Shown here piece after piece: positions 9,691 through 19,143 of a stretch of 64,000 nt of DNA. This DNA comes from Kazachstania africana CBS 2517. Lineage: Eukaryota; Ascomycota; Saccharomycetes; Saccharomycetales; Saccharomycetaceae. Both the position numbers and the translations under genes were made by a program. The stretch's first letter is position 1. The number at the start of each line of letters is the position of its first letter. The notes under the pieces were generated by a model. The model saw nothing but the letters and a program-made list of their open reading frames with translations, was not told the DNA's origin and made no database searches. The stretch covers positions 124,001 through 188,000 of the forward strand of contig NC_018947.1 in NCBI RefSeq assembly GCF_000304475.1. Reading direction: 5' to 3'.

Positions 9691-11651
9691 TTAGCCTGAA
9701 GCTCTTTCTAGTTATCTATTTGTTTGGGGGTATTACGTTCATACCACTGGTCATCTATACTTTCTTTTACCTTTCACAGAAACTGGAAGTGATCGAGCAA
9801 AAACAGGGTACTGATGATGACGGCCTATTGGTATCAGGTATTGACTCAGAATTTAAAGCAGGGAAATTGGAAGAATCAAAGGGCGTGGAGGTAAGGAAAA
9901 CTGGGTGGATTACGATAACAACACGGTACTACTACCACTCGACTGAATTAATCAATAATGAAGTAGCACTCAATGACGATCAAATTTTACAGAGGTCTCA
10001 ATTGAAGAAAAAACATAGGTTCTTCACCCACTTGAAACATGGAAACCTGTTTCTGTATAAAGAAGAATTACATGACTCTGAAATTATCCATGCCATTTCT
10101 TTGAAAGATATGTTTGTTACGATCTGGCCAAGATTAGACCACAATGATAAGTCGATTCTCTCAGATGCGAGTTTGTTCACTAAGAGGACCTGTATTTCCA
10201 TTATAAAGAAAAATTTGCTCACGTTAAATAAAGCTAACCAATTGGAGTTCATTAATCAAAATTCTGAAACTACTGAGAATGAAGTTGCGAATATTATCAA
10301 CGATACAATAACTTCGAAACAAAACCAATTTTTCCTTTATTTCGAAAATAATATGGACAAGGAAGACTGGTACTTTGAATTAGTCAATGCTTCAAAGATG
10401 AACTTTTCCGATTCGAGTCGTTTAAATCCTGTAGTCTCAGCTGAAACTGCACATTTTACCACAGTAAATATGTTAAGTTTGATCCAAATGTTGAACTCTA
10501 CCGAGGGTCAATTGACAACCAAATGGTTGAATGCTTTGATAGGTAGGTTATTTTTATCCTTACAGCAAACTGATAAATTAAACCAAATTATTTTTGATAA
10601 GATCTATAAAAAATTGACTAAAATAAATAAGCCTGGCTTCTTGGATGATTTTGTGATTCAAAAAGTCGATGTGGGGAATAGTGCCCCATTTATCACAAAT
10701 CCACAGTTACAACAGCTTTCAACTAATGGGGAAACCAAACTTTCACTGGATTTATTATATTCAGGAGATCTCAGTTTAATTATTTCTACCAAAGTCAATA
10801 TAAATCTCGGTTCCCATTTTAAACCAAAGGAAGTTTCCATTCAATTATCAATCAAAGTGAAAAAACTAGAAGGTAACATGGTAGTTCTAATAAAACCACC
10901 ACCATCAAATAGAATTTGGTACGCTTTCACCACTGAGCCTTTCCTAGATTTAGAAATTGAACCAGTCGTCAGTTCAAATAAATTATCCTACAATGTAATT
11001 ACAAATGCAATTAAAAGTAAATTTGCGGAAGCTATCAAGGAGTCATTGGTTGTCCCATATATGGACGATATTGTTTTCTTTTCCACAGAAGGTGATCTTT
11101 ACAGAGGTGGTATATGGAATAGGACAAATGTTACTGAAAGTAAGTCTGATGGTGACGTTTCAGATAATATCACCGAAAAGACACAAGACTTATCCTCGAC
11201 AGATACAGATAGTACATATCCTGTTGACAACACCAAAAATGAATCGTTTCGAAAATCATTTAGAGGAAATAGTAAAAGAAGTAGTCAAGCTACTATTAAT
11301 TCCGTCGATTCCAACTCACAAACAAGTGATTCCTCCACAAATGGTCCAAAGAAAAGATATTTCAAGAATTCAATTAAGAAGATAAACAAATGGTACAAGG
11401 ATAATGTAAATAGTACTACGAATGACAATGACAAACTCGACGACTCTGATGACTCTGATATTGATGAAGTAATTGAACCTAAAAATACAGGCGCGACTGC
11501 TACAGAAGTTGAACAGCCTAGAATGATTTCCAACAGAAGAAGTATACCAAAAAAAATGTCGTCTATATCGTCATCAGGAAGCGTCAGAGAGAGCAATGAA
11601 TCTGATCAACCTAATCCGTTCGTAAAAATATCAGATAATAAGAATTTCTAA
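9687..11651 (+). CDS. NVJ2: Nucleus-vacuole junction lipid-transfer protein Nvj2 (PH + SMP domains)
   Basis: A 654-residue homologue of Nvj2, an ER membrane protein that moves ceramide at ER-Golgi and nucleus-vacuole contacts. The ATG at 9687 gives MISLKLFLVIYLFGGITF, aligning with the start of the yeast protein; the frame is open further 5' but only through a TTG. Residues about 3-28 form the membrane anchor. A PH domain follows (about 60-235, with NMDKEDWYFELVNAS), then the SMP lipid-transfer domain (about 245-460: LTTKWLNALIGRLF, PPPSNRIWYAF). The disordered Ser/Asn-rich tail beyond about 475 is longer than I expect for the yeast protein. It begins 166 bases after snR51 on the same strand. 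Confidence 0.92.
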   Translation: MISLKLFLVIYLFGGITFIPLVIYTFFYLSQKLEVIEQKQGTDDDGLLVSGIDSEFKAGKLEESKGVEVRKTGWITITTRYYYHSTELINNEVALNDDQILQRSQLKKKHRFFTHLKHGNLFLYKEELHDSEIIHAISLKDMFVTIWPRLDHNDKSILSDASLFTKRTCISIIKKNLLTLNKANQLEFINQNSETTENEVANIINDTITSKQNQFFLYFENNMDKEDWYFELVNASKMNFSDSSRLNPVVSAETAHFTTVNMLSLIQMLNSTEGQLTTKWLNALIGRLFLSLQQTDKLNQIIFDKIYKKLTKINKPGFLDDFVIQKVDVGNSAPFITNPQLQQLSTNGETKLSLDLLYSGDLSLIISTKVNINLGSHFKPKEVSIQLSIKVKKLEGNMVVLIKPPPSNRIWYAFTTEPFLDLEIEPVVSSNKLSYNVITNAIKSKFAEAIKESLVVPYMDDIVFFSTEGDLYRGGIWNRTNVTESKSDGDVSDNITEKTQDLSSTDTDSTYPVDNTKNESFRKSFRGNSKRSSQATINSVDSNSQTSDSSTNGPKKRYFKNSIKKINKWYKDNVNSTTNDNDKLDDSDDSDIDEVIEPKNTGATATEVEQPRMISNRRSIPKKMSSISSSGSVRESNESDQPNPFVKISDNKNF

Positions 11652-11747
11652 TTAAAAATAAAATACTTCAAATAAAAAGAGCGCTGTTGTATATGATTCT
11701 CTATCCATTCTCATATTGAGTATATACACCATATATATGTAATAACT

Positions 11748-13868
11748 TCACCAAGGATTTGCTTCAATTTCATCATCTAGTGCAGATGAGATATTCGTAG
11801 AGGCCCAGTTTGGTCCGTGCGCCGTTGCAGAGGGTGCATCCACTTCATTAAAAATGTTATTCCTATCGGCGGTATTCCCTGTGTTTTCTTCTACGTTGCC
11901 ATTTTCCGTTTCGTTATCATCATCGTTATCTTCAGTGTCTTCAGATTGTTCCATTTCAGTTTCAGTTCCCAATATCTGTTGATCTTCACTATTCATACGT
12001 AACTTGAAGTTATAATCATGGATTTCGTATAACTTATCTTGGATATCATCTGATAAAATTGGTAAAAACTCAATATCTTGCGAATACAAATCTGTGACCT
12101 CTGTGACGGTTGGTAGTGTTAAAACTGGGATTTGGTTCTCCTGGGTGAAATATTGATTGTGTTCAGTTTTGCTGATTCTACTCTTTAAAGTTTTTTTAAG
12201 TTTACTACTAAATTTTTGTTCATTGATCTCGTAGCTATAATTTTCAATTATTTTTACAAGCTGATAATTCGACAGTCTTGGCAGTAACGCAAGTGTGTTT
12301 TCTAGAGATTCTTCACTATCTATTGTAGTGCTGATTTGCAACCACTGAAGTAGTTCAAGTACAGGTTCTAGGTGTAAAGACGAAATTTTATGAAGCGGTT
12401 GGTAATAGAACAATGAATTAGTGAAATCGTCTATAATTTTTTTATTTGCGTCAGGAACTGGTTTATAACTTGTAACATTTTTTAATATAGGTTCATTCAA
12501 ATTAATCTGTGATAACTCTTCGATTAATGTGTGTGGAAATCTCTCCCACATGAAATCATCAATTAATTTTGGTTTTTTAACTACCAAGTCATTATTTTGT
12601 ATCCATGCTTCAAAACTTGATAAATTTAGTCTTATTTGAATGGCTCTTGCTCTAGTCAAATATTTACCCCTCTTATTTCTCAAAATTTTATTGAATAAAC
12701 TTGTAGAGAACCAATTTATGGAGATCGATAGGCATTGCTGTTGAAAGAGTGGATGGATTTGATGCAGATTTAAAACGTAATTTAACGCACCAAAAATTTG
12801 AACTATTTTTAGTGGAGATGGCTTCATTTGTTCCTCTAGTGAAGGTGGTAATAAATGTTGTAGAATGTCATTGTCATAAAATAATTGATTAGAAAAGTTG
12901 GATTCACTGTCGCGTTCATTTTCTTGTTCTTCATCAGTCGTACTTGAATGCGATTTTTTGCTTTTCAAAGCATTCAATTCTTGCTGTCTTTTTAATTTTA
13001 TTCTTTGTTCTTTTAGTAACAATTTAGCTTGTTTTCTCTTCTTGAAAAAATTCCAATCTTTCTTGTAAAGAGTATCTTTGACATCTTTGATAGTTGTGTA
13101 ATCCAATAACGTAGGTTCGATTAATGGATTCAATCTTGAATGTATGGATGTCGTTAATTCTACAATTAACGAATGCAATGTATTTATTAGTTCCTGTAAC
13201 AACGATGGATATCTTTTAAAGAATGATTCATCCTTTGTGAGATAATAGTATAAAAATGTCAAGGAACCAATCCAGTAAGATTGCTTAACGATATCCCCCT
13301 GAGATTCTACAAGATTTGTGTCAACATCATCTGAATCTAAATTGTTGTAATTTTTGATTGACGCCAGGATCTTGGTGAAGGAAAGATTTGTCAAAGATTT
13401 AACCAAATTTGGAGAGTTTTTCTTATGGTCAGCGTATCTAATACATTGATACAATACCCCTGCCGGATAAGTAGTTACATGTGGTTTCTTCATTGGTAAC
13501 GATACTAAATAATCTAAGATTTCAGGAATATCATAATCAGAAAATTCAATGTACTGATATTTTACTAACTTGTTGAAATTAAAGAGGCTCTCATTGTAAG
13601 CGTCTAAACTTGGTGTGTTAGCAGTATTGGAATATGCGTTGTTTGATGTGCTTTCATTAGCAAGCATGAAGTCTGTATTCCTTGTTGCTTTATTGTCATC
13701 ATCATTTATTATTGAATTTCTGAAAAAATCGTTGTTCTTGTCAGTGAACTCATTATTGGGACTTGGAGTACGATCTATTGTAAGGCCCGCAATTTTCAAA
13801 TCAATATTATTAAACGTTTCATTCAGATGATCATCCTTAATCGGATTATTCCAGATATTGTCATCCAT
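11748..13868 (-). CDS. YPR089W: Dilute (DIL)-domain protein, YPR089W family
   Basis: This 706-residue protein matches the conserved fungal YPR089W family by position (next to NVJ2) and by a recognisable DIL-type segment at about residues 365-425 (GALNYVLNLHQIHPLFQ, FNKILRNKRGKYLTRARAIQIRLNLSSFEAWI). DIL domains occur in myosin V cargo-binding tails, but no motor or other known domain is visible here, and the molecular role is unknown. The N-terminal 90 residues and the acidic C-terminus (ending DDEIEANPW) look disordered; a basic coiled coil with lysine-rich sequence is near 275-305. It converges on NVJ2 with a gap of 96 bases. Confidence 0.8.
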   Translation of the reverse strand: MDDNIWNNPIKDDHLNETFNNIDLKIAGLTIDRTPSPNNEFTDKNNDFFRNSIINDDDNKATRNTDFMLANESTSNNAYSNTANTPSLDAYNESLFNFNKLVKYQYIEFSDYDIPEILDYLVSLPMKKPHVTTYPAGVLYQCIRYADHKKNSPNLVKSLTNLSFTKILASIKNYNNLDSDDVDTNLVESQGDIVKQSYWIGSLTFLYYYLTKDESFFKRYPSLLQELINTLHSLIVELTTSIHSRLNPLIEPTLLDYTTIKDVKDTLYKKDWNFFKKRKQAKLLLKEQRIKLKRQQELNALKSKKSHSSTTDEEQENERDSESNFSNQLFYDNDILQHLLPPSLEEQMKPSPLKIVQIFGALNYVLNLHQIHPLFQQQCLSISINWFSTSLFNKILRNKRGKYLTRARAIQIRLNLSSFEAWIQNNDLVVKKPKLIDDFMWERFPHTLIEELSQINLNEPILKNVTSYKPVPDANKKIIDDFTNSLFYYQPLHKISSLHLEPVLELLQWLQISTTIDSEESLENTLALLPRLSNYQLVKIIENYSYEINEQKFSSKLKKTLKSRISKTEHNQYFTQENQIPVLTLPTVTEVTDLYSQDIEFLPILSDDIQDKLYEIHDYNFKLRMNSEDQQILGTETEMEQSEDTEDNDDDNETENGNVEENTGNTADRNNIFNEVDAPSATAHGPNWASTNISSALDDEIEANPW

Positions 13869-15076
13869 TCGTTATTTATAATATGAAAAGGGTGAAAAAC
13901 TTTTAAGGCAAATAAAATGATAAATAGCGCGATGAAAGAAATGCAAAAGAAGCTGTATTGTCTTCTATGGTGCTAAGCTTTAATTGCTCGTCCGATTGGG
14001 AAGTTAGCAGTACTTTACTGGGAAGTTATTCGTATAAATATCAACTAAAATCTATCAAGACTCACTGACATCCATGGTATACAGTTTTTTTCCTTCTGAT
14101 ATCTTCAGCATTAGAAAACTATATTACCCGGATACGGCCGGATAACAACTAAATGACAGCGTCACAAGCGGATTGAGAAGAACCTAACAAATTAGTGAGT
14201 TCGATTAAAATTTCCACCATGAAAGGACATCCTTTGCATCTTGTGGGTTTGCATTGGTCGAGCTTCTCCCAATATCCCACGCAATAATGTGTGAATCGTT
14301 GTTTTTTTTGGACTGGGAGAGACGGAGGAACAATTCATACTATGCAATATAACTTCATCTGAATATACAGTTGATCCAGCAATAGAACGTCTGGAGGGGG
14401 CCTCCATCTGAGAATCTCTTGTGTCAACTCAAGGCAGTAAAGAGCATTTTAGGACGGGTAACCCGCAAATTGCCTTTTTGGACTGGCAGAAGAAAAAGCC
14501 GTAGAGACGCTTTTGTGCGCTGAGTCTTTGGGTTTTTTTCCGGCCAGGTACGTATTTGCAGTGAATCGCCGTGGATCCGCAGAAATGCGTGTAGCACCAC
14601 GCTAAATTGCCTCAAGGCACAGTGCTAAACAATGAGAAAACAACAATATAAAGAATATGTCACATTTTCATGAACTGTCCCATTGCGTGTAGTGAAGAGC
14701 TGATCTTGTACAATTCGGATGCTACTTTCAACAGGCTCTATGTATTGCTGTCAGTGCATAGAATAAATCGAGTCTCTCAGAGAGAATTGCATCCAGCGAA
14801 TTTGCAACCGGGTAACCCATCGAGAGACGCTTTTTTTTGCCCAAATATCGAAAATGCAAACTGTCATGAAATTTGTAAATAAAGCTGATTGACTAATGTG
14901 ATGTTCGTTGGATCATCTGATTAGAGAGTGTAGTATTGATACAACAGCGGGTGTATACACTGGAGCAGCGCAGTTGGCAGTTGTTTTTTTTTGGGTAAAC
15001 CATCGAGCAAGAGGATCTAAAAGAATTGTAACAAAAGATCACAGACTGAAAAAGTAAATAAGGAAACGGTAGGATA
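13869..15076. other. Gene-free divergent region with Reb1-type sites and degenerate short repeats
   Basis: About 1.2 kb between YPR089W and SHE3. Three Reb1-type sites are present: TTACCCGG at 14124-14131, ACGGGTAA at 14454-14461 (inside the near-palindrome CGGGTAACCCG) and CCGGGTAA at 14808-14815. Short degenerate repeats also occur: TTTTTGGACTGG near 14305 and 14475, and GGGTAA(C/A)CCATCGAG near 14810 and 14993. Small ORFs on both strands show no similarity I recognise. S. cerevisiae keeps SRP54 and SUA7 in the corresponding interval; no remnant was recognised. Confidence 0.5.
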
Positions 15077-16207
15077 ATGGCACATCCATTGAGTAGAACA
15101 CCTAGCAATTTTTTTGAGTCGGAAATAGAGCATCTGCTCAGCGAAGAAGATGATCGTGACTCTAAGCGAACTTCACAAGAGGCTGCAAGCCCTCATTACG
15201 AGTCTTCTTCCAAGATGATTGAATCATTGTATGAAAAGATTGACAATCTGACAAACACGAATTTGAAATTGACAGTGCAGTCTCGAGAATTATTGGATAG
15301 GTTAGAGGCTCTGAATAATAAAGAGGTTAAGTCAAGGGAATATATTTCCGCCTACAGTAGTGAATCTGAAAATTTGAATATTATGTTACAAAGAAAAGTG
15401 AGGAAGATTAAAGATTTAGATAATAAAATCAATGAATTGAAATCTACATATGAAAAAGCCAAAATTGAAAACGATACTCTGATGGAAACTTATAATCATT
15501 CCCATGGCAACGAAAAAACTATAAAAGACAATATAAATAAATTCAAAACGCAATATGATTACGAATTGAATAATTTTAAGTTACAGAAAGATGAATTCTT
15601 GAATAAAATCGACCTTTTGAACGATTTGATAGATAAGGCGAAGGTAAATACTTCAACAAAATTACACAACAATGGCATATTACGACCTACGACAGAACAA
15701 TCGCATTATTCAACTTTGAAAGATATTCCTAATAAGACTAATATCATAGATGAAAAGATTCAATCGGCCATAGATCTGCTTGACTTCAACTCATGGGTAG
15801 AACTATACAACTTAAGTGAACGAATCCTGCTGCAATATACAGAAAATAATATGAATGAAAATGATGACATGGTTCTTCCGAAGCAGTTACAAATCTTATT
15901 CAATGAAATGCAAATTGAGACGCCGGATCTACAACCATCCAAAACCAGAAGAAAGCCCACATCGAGTATCAGTGCAAGACTAAACATGTTGAAAACTCCT
16001 AATGGTGCAAGTAACATCAAGAACTATTACAGCGCTACCCAGAATTCATTGCCTGGTGTCAAATTCAACGTATCCGAGAGTGTACCTGGTACAAAGAGGG
16101 TCTCATCGTCGTCTTCCTCGCCATCGTCTACCGACAATCCTACATCTTCTAGACGTACCATCCATAGAGTTCAGCAGAGAAAGAGAAATAGTGTTATTCA
16201 TTATTAG
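15077..16207 (+). CDS. SHE3: mRNA-transport adaptor She3
   Basis: A 376-residue homologue of She3 (425 in S. cerevisiae), which links the myosin V motor Myo4 to She2-bound mRNAs and to cortical ER for transport into the bud. The segment around residues 45-75 (MIESLYEKIDNLTNTNLKLTVQSRELL) aligns with the start of the yeast coiled coil, which here runs to about residue 190. The C-terminal half is low-complexity, and keeps the basic RNA/She2-binding type of sequence: LPGVKFNV, VPGTKRVSSSS and a final basic block ending NSVIHY. In S. cerevisiae SHE3 is on chromosome II (YBR130C), so this is one of the genes retained from the other duplicated track. Confidence 0.88.
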   Translation: MAHPLSRTPSNFFESEIEHLLSEEDDRDSKRTSQEAASPHYESSSKMIESLYEKIDNLTNTNLKLTVQSRELLDRLEALNNKEVKSREYISAYSSESENLNIMLQRKVRKIKDLDNKINELKSTYEKAKIENDTLMETYNHSHGNEKTIKDNINKFKTQYDYELNNFKLQKDEFLNKIDLLNDLIDKAKVNTSTKLHNNGILRPTTEQSHYSTLKDIPNKTNIIDEKIQSAIDLLDFNSWVELYNLSERILLQYTENNMNENDDMVLPKQLQILFNEMQIETPDLQPSKTRRKPTSSISARLNMLKTPNGASNIKNYYSATQNSLPGVKFNVSESVPGTKRVSSSSSSPSSTDNPTSSRRTIHRVQQRKRNSVIHY

Positions 16208-16329
16208 ACGATATATATATATATATATATTTTTCAATGAATATGTGCATGTAATGATAAAATATTTTGCAGAAGCGAAGATCATAAAAGGATGAAAAAT
16301 GAGATTCTGAAGACATATGTGCATTGGAG

Positions 16330-17574
16330 ATGGATGACATCAAACTCCCCACATTCACTCTGCGCTCACATGCAAGCAAGGTGACTGCTTTGACATTGAT
16401 ATATGCTAATGCCGTGCCAAATCTGGTATCCGGTGATGAAGGTGGCAAAATAGTGAAATGGGACCTGATAACACGAAGACCTTTAGTGGCTATTGACTCG
16501 ATTGAAGCTCAAATTATTGAAATAAAGCAATTAGATCCGGACTGTATAGCCGTATTGTCAAAAGACTATACATTAAGAGTGTATGACTTTGATTTATCTA
16601 ACGTCCTGTTTGAGACAAAAGTGAACACACTGAATTTTGCGAATTTTATCATATATAAGGAGCCTCATAGTGATTGGAATACATTAATAGTTTGTAATAC
16701 CAAGAATTCTGAGAATATTGATGTTTACAAATTCCAGTTGAATGATTTCAAGTCCTTGAAAAGGATATTCAATAATTTAGACTTCAAGAATACCATGGAT
16801 TATATGAAAAACGAACGATTCCCTCAAATAGAAAAGTTGGGTCTTATAATGAAGTTGCTGAAGGTTGGTGAGCTAATATATTGTGGATTTGAAAGTGGTG
16901 TCATAATTGCGTTCCGATTTTCTGAAGATGAATCGTTCATTGAAGTGGTTTACATTTCCGTTTTGCACTGTCCAAACCCTATACTTGATTTTTGCTACGA
17001 TGAAATATCAGATGCAGTGCTTAGTTCGTCAACGAATGAAACAATTGGGAAGCATCCTATAATACGACCATCCACTGGCGAAAACCGGCCATTGACACTT
17101 GAAGCTTTCGATAGTGCTGATTATTTTGTTGACAAAGAGCAGAAAATATTACTCTACAAGAATGCATGTATCAGTGTAAATGGTGATCAACTTAACATTA
17201 CATTTAAAAAAATCGGGCATTTGAAGGTCTTGGAATCTTATCTCCTATTATCAAGCTGGTCAGGTAAAACTGCAATCTTAGACAAGCGTACTTCCAATTT
17301 GTTGACTTCCTTCTGTAAATCAAAAAGCTCCGTGTTGGTTAGTGAGTCGTCCCAAGGTAGCTTTGACAGCAACTCTGTAAAACAAAAGGATACTACCTTC
17401 TCCAAGATCGGTTCAATGACAGGTTTTGATCCATCATTTAATACTATGATTGCCACAGATATTGTTTCAAAAAAGCAGACACTTGGACAACAGAGAAGAA
17501 ATTACTCATTTCTCGAACATTGTTGGTGTTTCATAGGATATGATGATGGTAGTATATGCGCTCATAGACTATAG
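16330..17574 (+). CDS. ASA1: ASTRA complex WD-repeat subunit Asa1
   Basis: A 414-residue homologue of Asa1 (443 in S. cerevisiae), a WD-repeat subunit of the ASTRA complex, which helps assemble and stabilise PIKK kinases such as Tra1. The first blade is clear (TLRSHASKVTALTLIYANAVPNLVSGDEGGKIVKWDLITRRPL, residues about 8-53); a later blade reads VLESYLLLSSWSGKTAILDKRT, and the last includes CWCFIGYDDGSICAHRL at the C-terminus. The start is the ATG at 16330; a TTG two codons upstream is unlikely to be used. A (TA)n microsatellite at 16211-16231 separates it from SHE3, only 122 bases away. Confidence 0.9.
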   Translation: MDDIKLPTFTLRSHASKVTALTLIYANAVPNLVSGDEGGKIVKWDLITRRPLVAIDSIEAQIIEIKQLDPDCIAVLSKDYTLRVYDFDLSNVLFETKVNTLNFANFIIYKEPHSDWNTLIVCNTKNSENIDVYKFQLNDFKSLKRIFNNLDFKNTMDYMKNERFPQIEKLGLIMKLLKVGELIYCGFESGVIIAFRFSEDESFIEVVYISVLHCPNPILDFCYDEISDAVLSSSTNETIGKHPIIRPSTGENRPLTLEAFDSADYFVDKEQKILLYKNACISVNGDQLNITFKKIGHLKVLESYLLLSSWSGKTAILDKRTSNLLTSFCKSKSSVLVSESSQGSFDSNSVKQKDTTFSKIGSMTGFDPSFNTMIATDIVSKKQTLGQQRRNYSFLEHCWCFIGYDDGSICAHRL

Positions 17575-17647
17575 TGATGTTGATATTTACTATAAGTTAA
17601 TTTCTATAAATCATATAAGATATATACAGAATATGGACAGAAATCAT

Positions 17648-18991
17648 TCAAGACTTTATAATCTTTCTAAACACTCCATTACTACTATTTTCACCGTCAT
17701 TAGCGTTTTCTCTATTTTTTGTAATCAATTTATCTTTTTCAACAATTTCCTTCACTATTAAACTCATAGCTACATCGACGTTAAAATCATCAATATTATT
17801 GACTCCAACAAATCCACAATTCCAGCTAGTGGCCAGCTCTCTTCCCATATCCACAAGTAGAGGACTTGATAGATCTTCGTTAATGTGTGTACATACAATG
17901 ATGCAAGGAGGGGGGGAGTTGGGTGATGATGGATCTAAGTCAATAGAGTCCAATGTGGTCCTGTAAGATCTTAAATTTTTTACTTTATTCATTTTTGCAG
18001 CTTCAGCCTCTGGCGACCTCCAAATACTCTTGAAATTATGTAAAATTGAATAAATATCATCTTCTTTACCTTGTTCCCAACCATTTTGATAATTTCTGAA
18101 TTCAGTCCATGCATCCAAGATGCATGCTCTTATTTTACTCAAAATTGAAAATCCTCCACCATCAGTTGGTGTGACTTCAGTATTATTGACATTATCATTA
18201 TACGATGGAGGAGACGCTAATGCATGATGAGAAATCTCGGGTATGGCACTATAGACAAGAATATAGCCATCTATCTTACCATTTAACTCGGAAGCACCTG
18301 ACGCCACTAATAAAGAAGTTGTCGAGACGGGCCTTCGTGGTTCATCTGCTAATCCTCTTAATATATTTTTATCCAAATTCCTGAATAAAGACACCTCTAA
18401 AAAGGGAACGACCAGCTCTGGTTTGAATGCAGAAGTATCTATTATATCGATCGGGATAGGTTGGTATGAAGGAGGAATATAATTTTCTGGAATATTAACG
18501 CTAGAATTGTCCTCGAATTTCCTGCCTAAATCTGTCGATGATGATCTTGCCGTTGATTTGACATATTTGGCCAAAGATTGAGAGTTGTTATTAACGGGGT
18601 CATTGGACATTTTGATTTCTAGGTTTTTCAAAAGATAGTTGGGACTTGATTTGGTCTTAAATTGTGTCTTTACTTGAGTGTAGTTGTCCATGAAAGACTG
18701 GAAAACTAGTGGTGATAATAAAACATTTGCACTAACCGATGGCGATTTGAAAATAGGTTCAAGTGCTTGACTTCCTGGAGTCCGTCTAGATAGTCTTTCG
18801 TGGGCCTGATCGTCTAATATTGTCTTGGCTAATTTGGAGTGAGGTTTATAATCAAATAACCAATTTGTTTGATCTCTTGTTGGATAGTGCACTTCATGAA
18901 CAATATTCAAAGTCAGTCTGGAAACAAAAGATGTCTTACCTGTGGATTCTCCCCCCAGTACAGCAAGTCTGATTGGTCTTTGGTCGGACAT
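17648..18991 (-). CDS. YPR084W: P-loop protein of unknown function, YPR084W family
   Basis: A 447-residue protein (456 in S. cerevisiae YPR084W). The N-terminus has a Walker A/GTPase G1 motif, LAVLGGESTGKTSF (about residues 9-22). A switch-like region with HYPTRDQTNWLFDY follows, a probable Walker B/DTS segment appears at IPIDIIDTSAFKPEL (about 180), and a NKxD-like region is replaced by IIVCTHINED (about 380). It therefore resembles a small-GTPase fold with large insertions. No biological role is established that I can name. It converges on ASA1 with only 73 bases between stops. Confidence 0.85.
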   Translation of the reverse strand: MSDQRPIRLAVLGGESTGKTSFVSRLTLNIVHEVHYPTRDQTNWLFDYKPHSKLAKTILDDQAHERLSRRTPGSQALEPIFKSPSVSANVLLSPLVFQSFMDNYTQVKTQFKTKSSPNYLLKNLEIKMSNDPVNNNSQSLAKYVKSTARSSSTDLGRKFEDNSSVNIPENYIPPSYQPIPIDIIDTSAFKPELVVPFLEVSLFRNLDKNILRGLADEPRRPVSTTSLLVASGASELNGKIDGYILVYSAIPEISHHALASPPSYNDNVNNTEVTPTDGGGFSILSKIRACILDAWTEFRNYQNGWEQGKEDDIYSILHNFKSIWRSPEAEAAKMNKVKNLRSYRTTLDSIDLDPSSPNSPPPCIIVCTHINEDLSSPLLVDMGRELATSWNCGFVGVNNIDDFNVDVAMSLIVKEIVEKDKLITKNRENANDGENSSNGVFRKIIKS

Positions 18992-19143
18992 TGTCCTTGT
19001 CAGCTATGATATATCCAAGTACTGAAGTTCCTGTGATTAATTAGAATTATTGAAGCCGTCTTCTTTATATCTTCGGGGAATTTATATTTCTTTACAAAAA
19101 GTAAAAAAAATACATTTATATAATATGAATACATAGTAATTGT

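Noticed and set aside
14192..14882. Three 63-71 codon ORFs between YPR089W and SHE3
   Set aside because: No similarity to SRP54, SUA7 or any family I recognise; likely chance frames.
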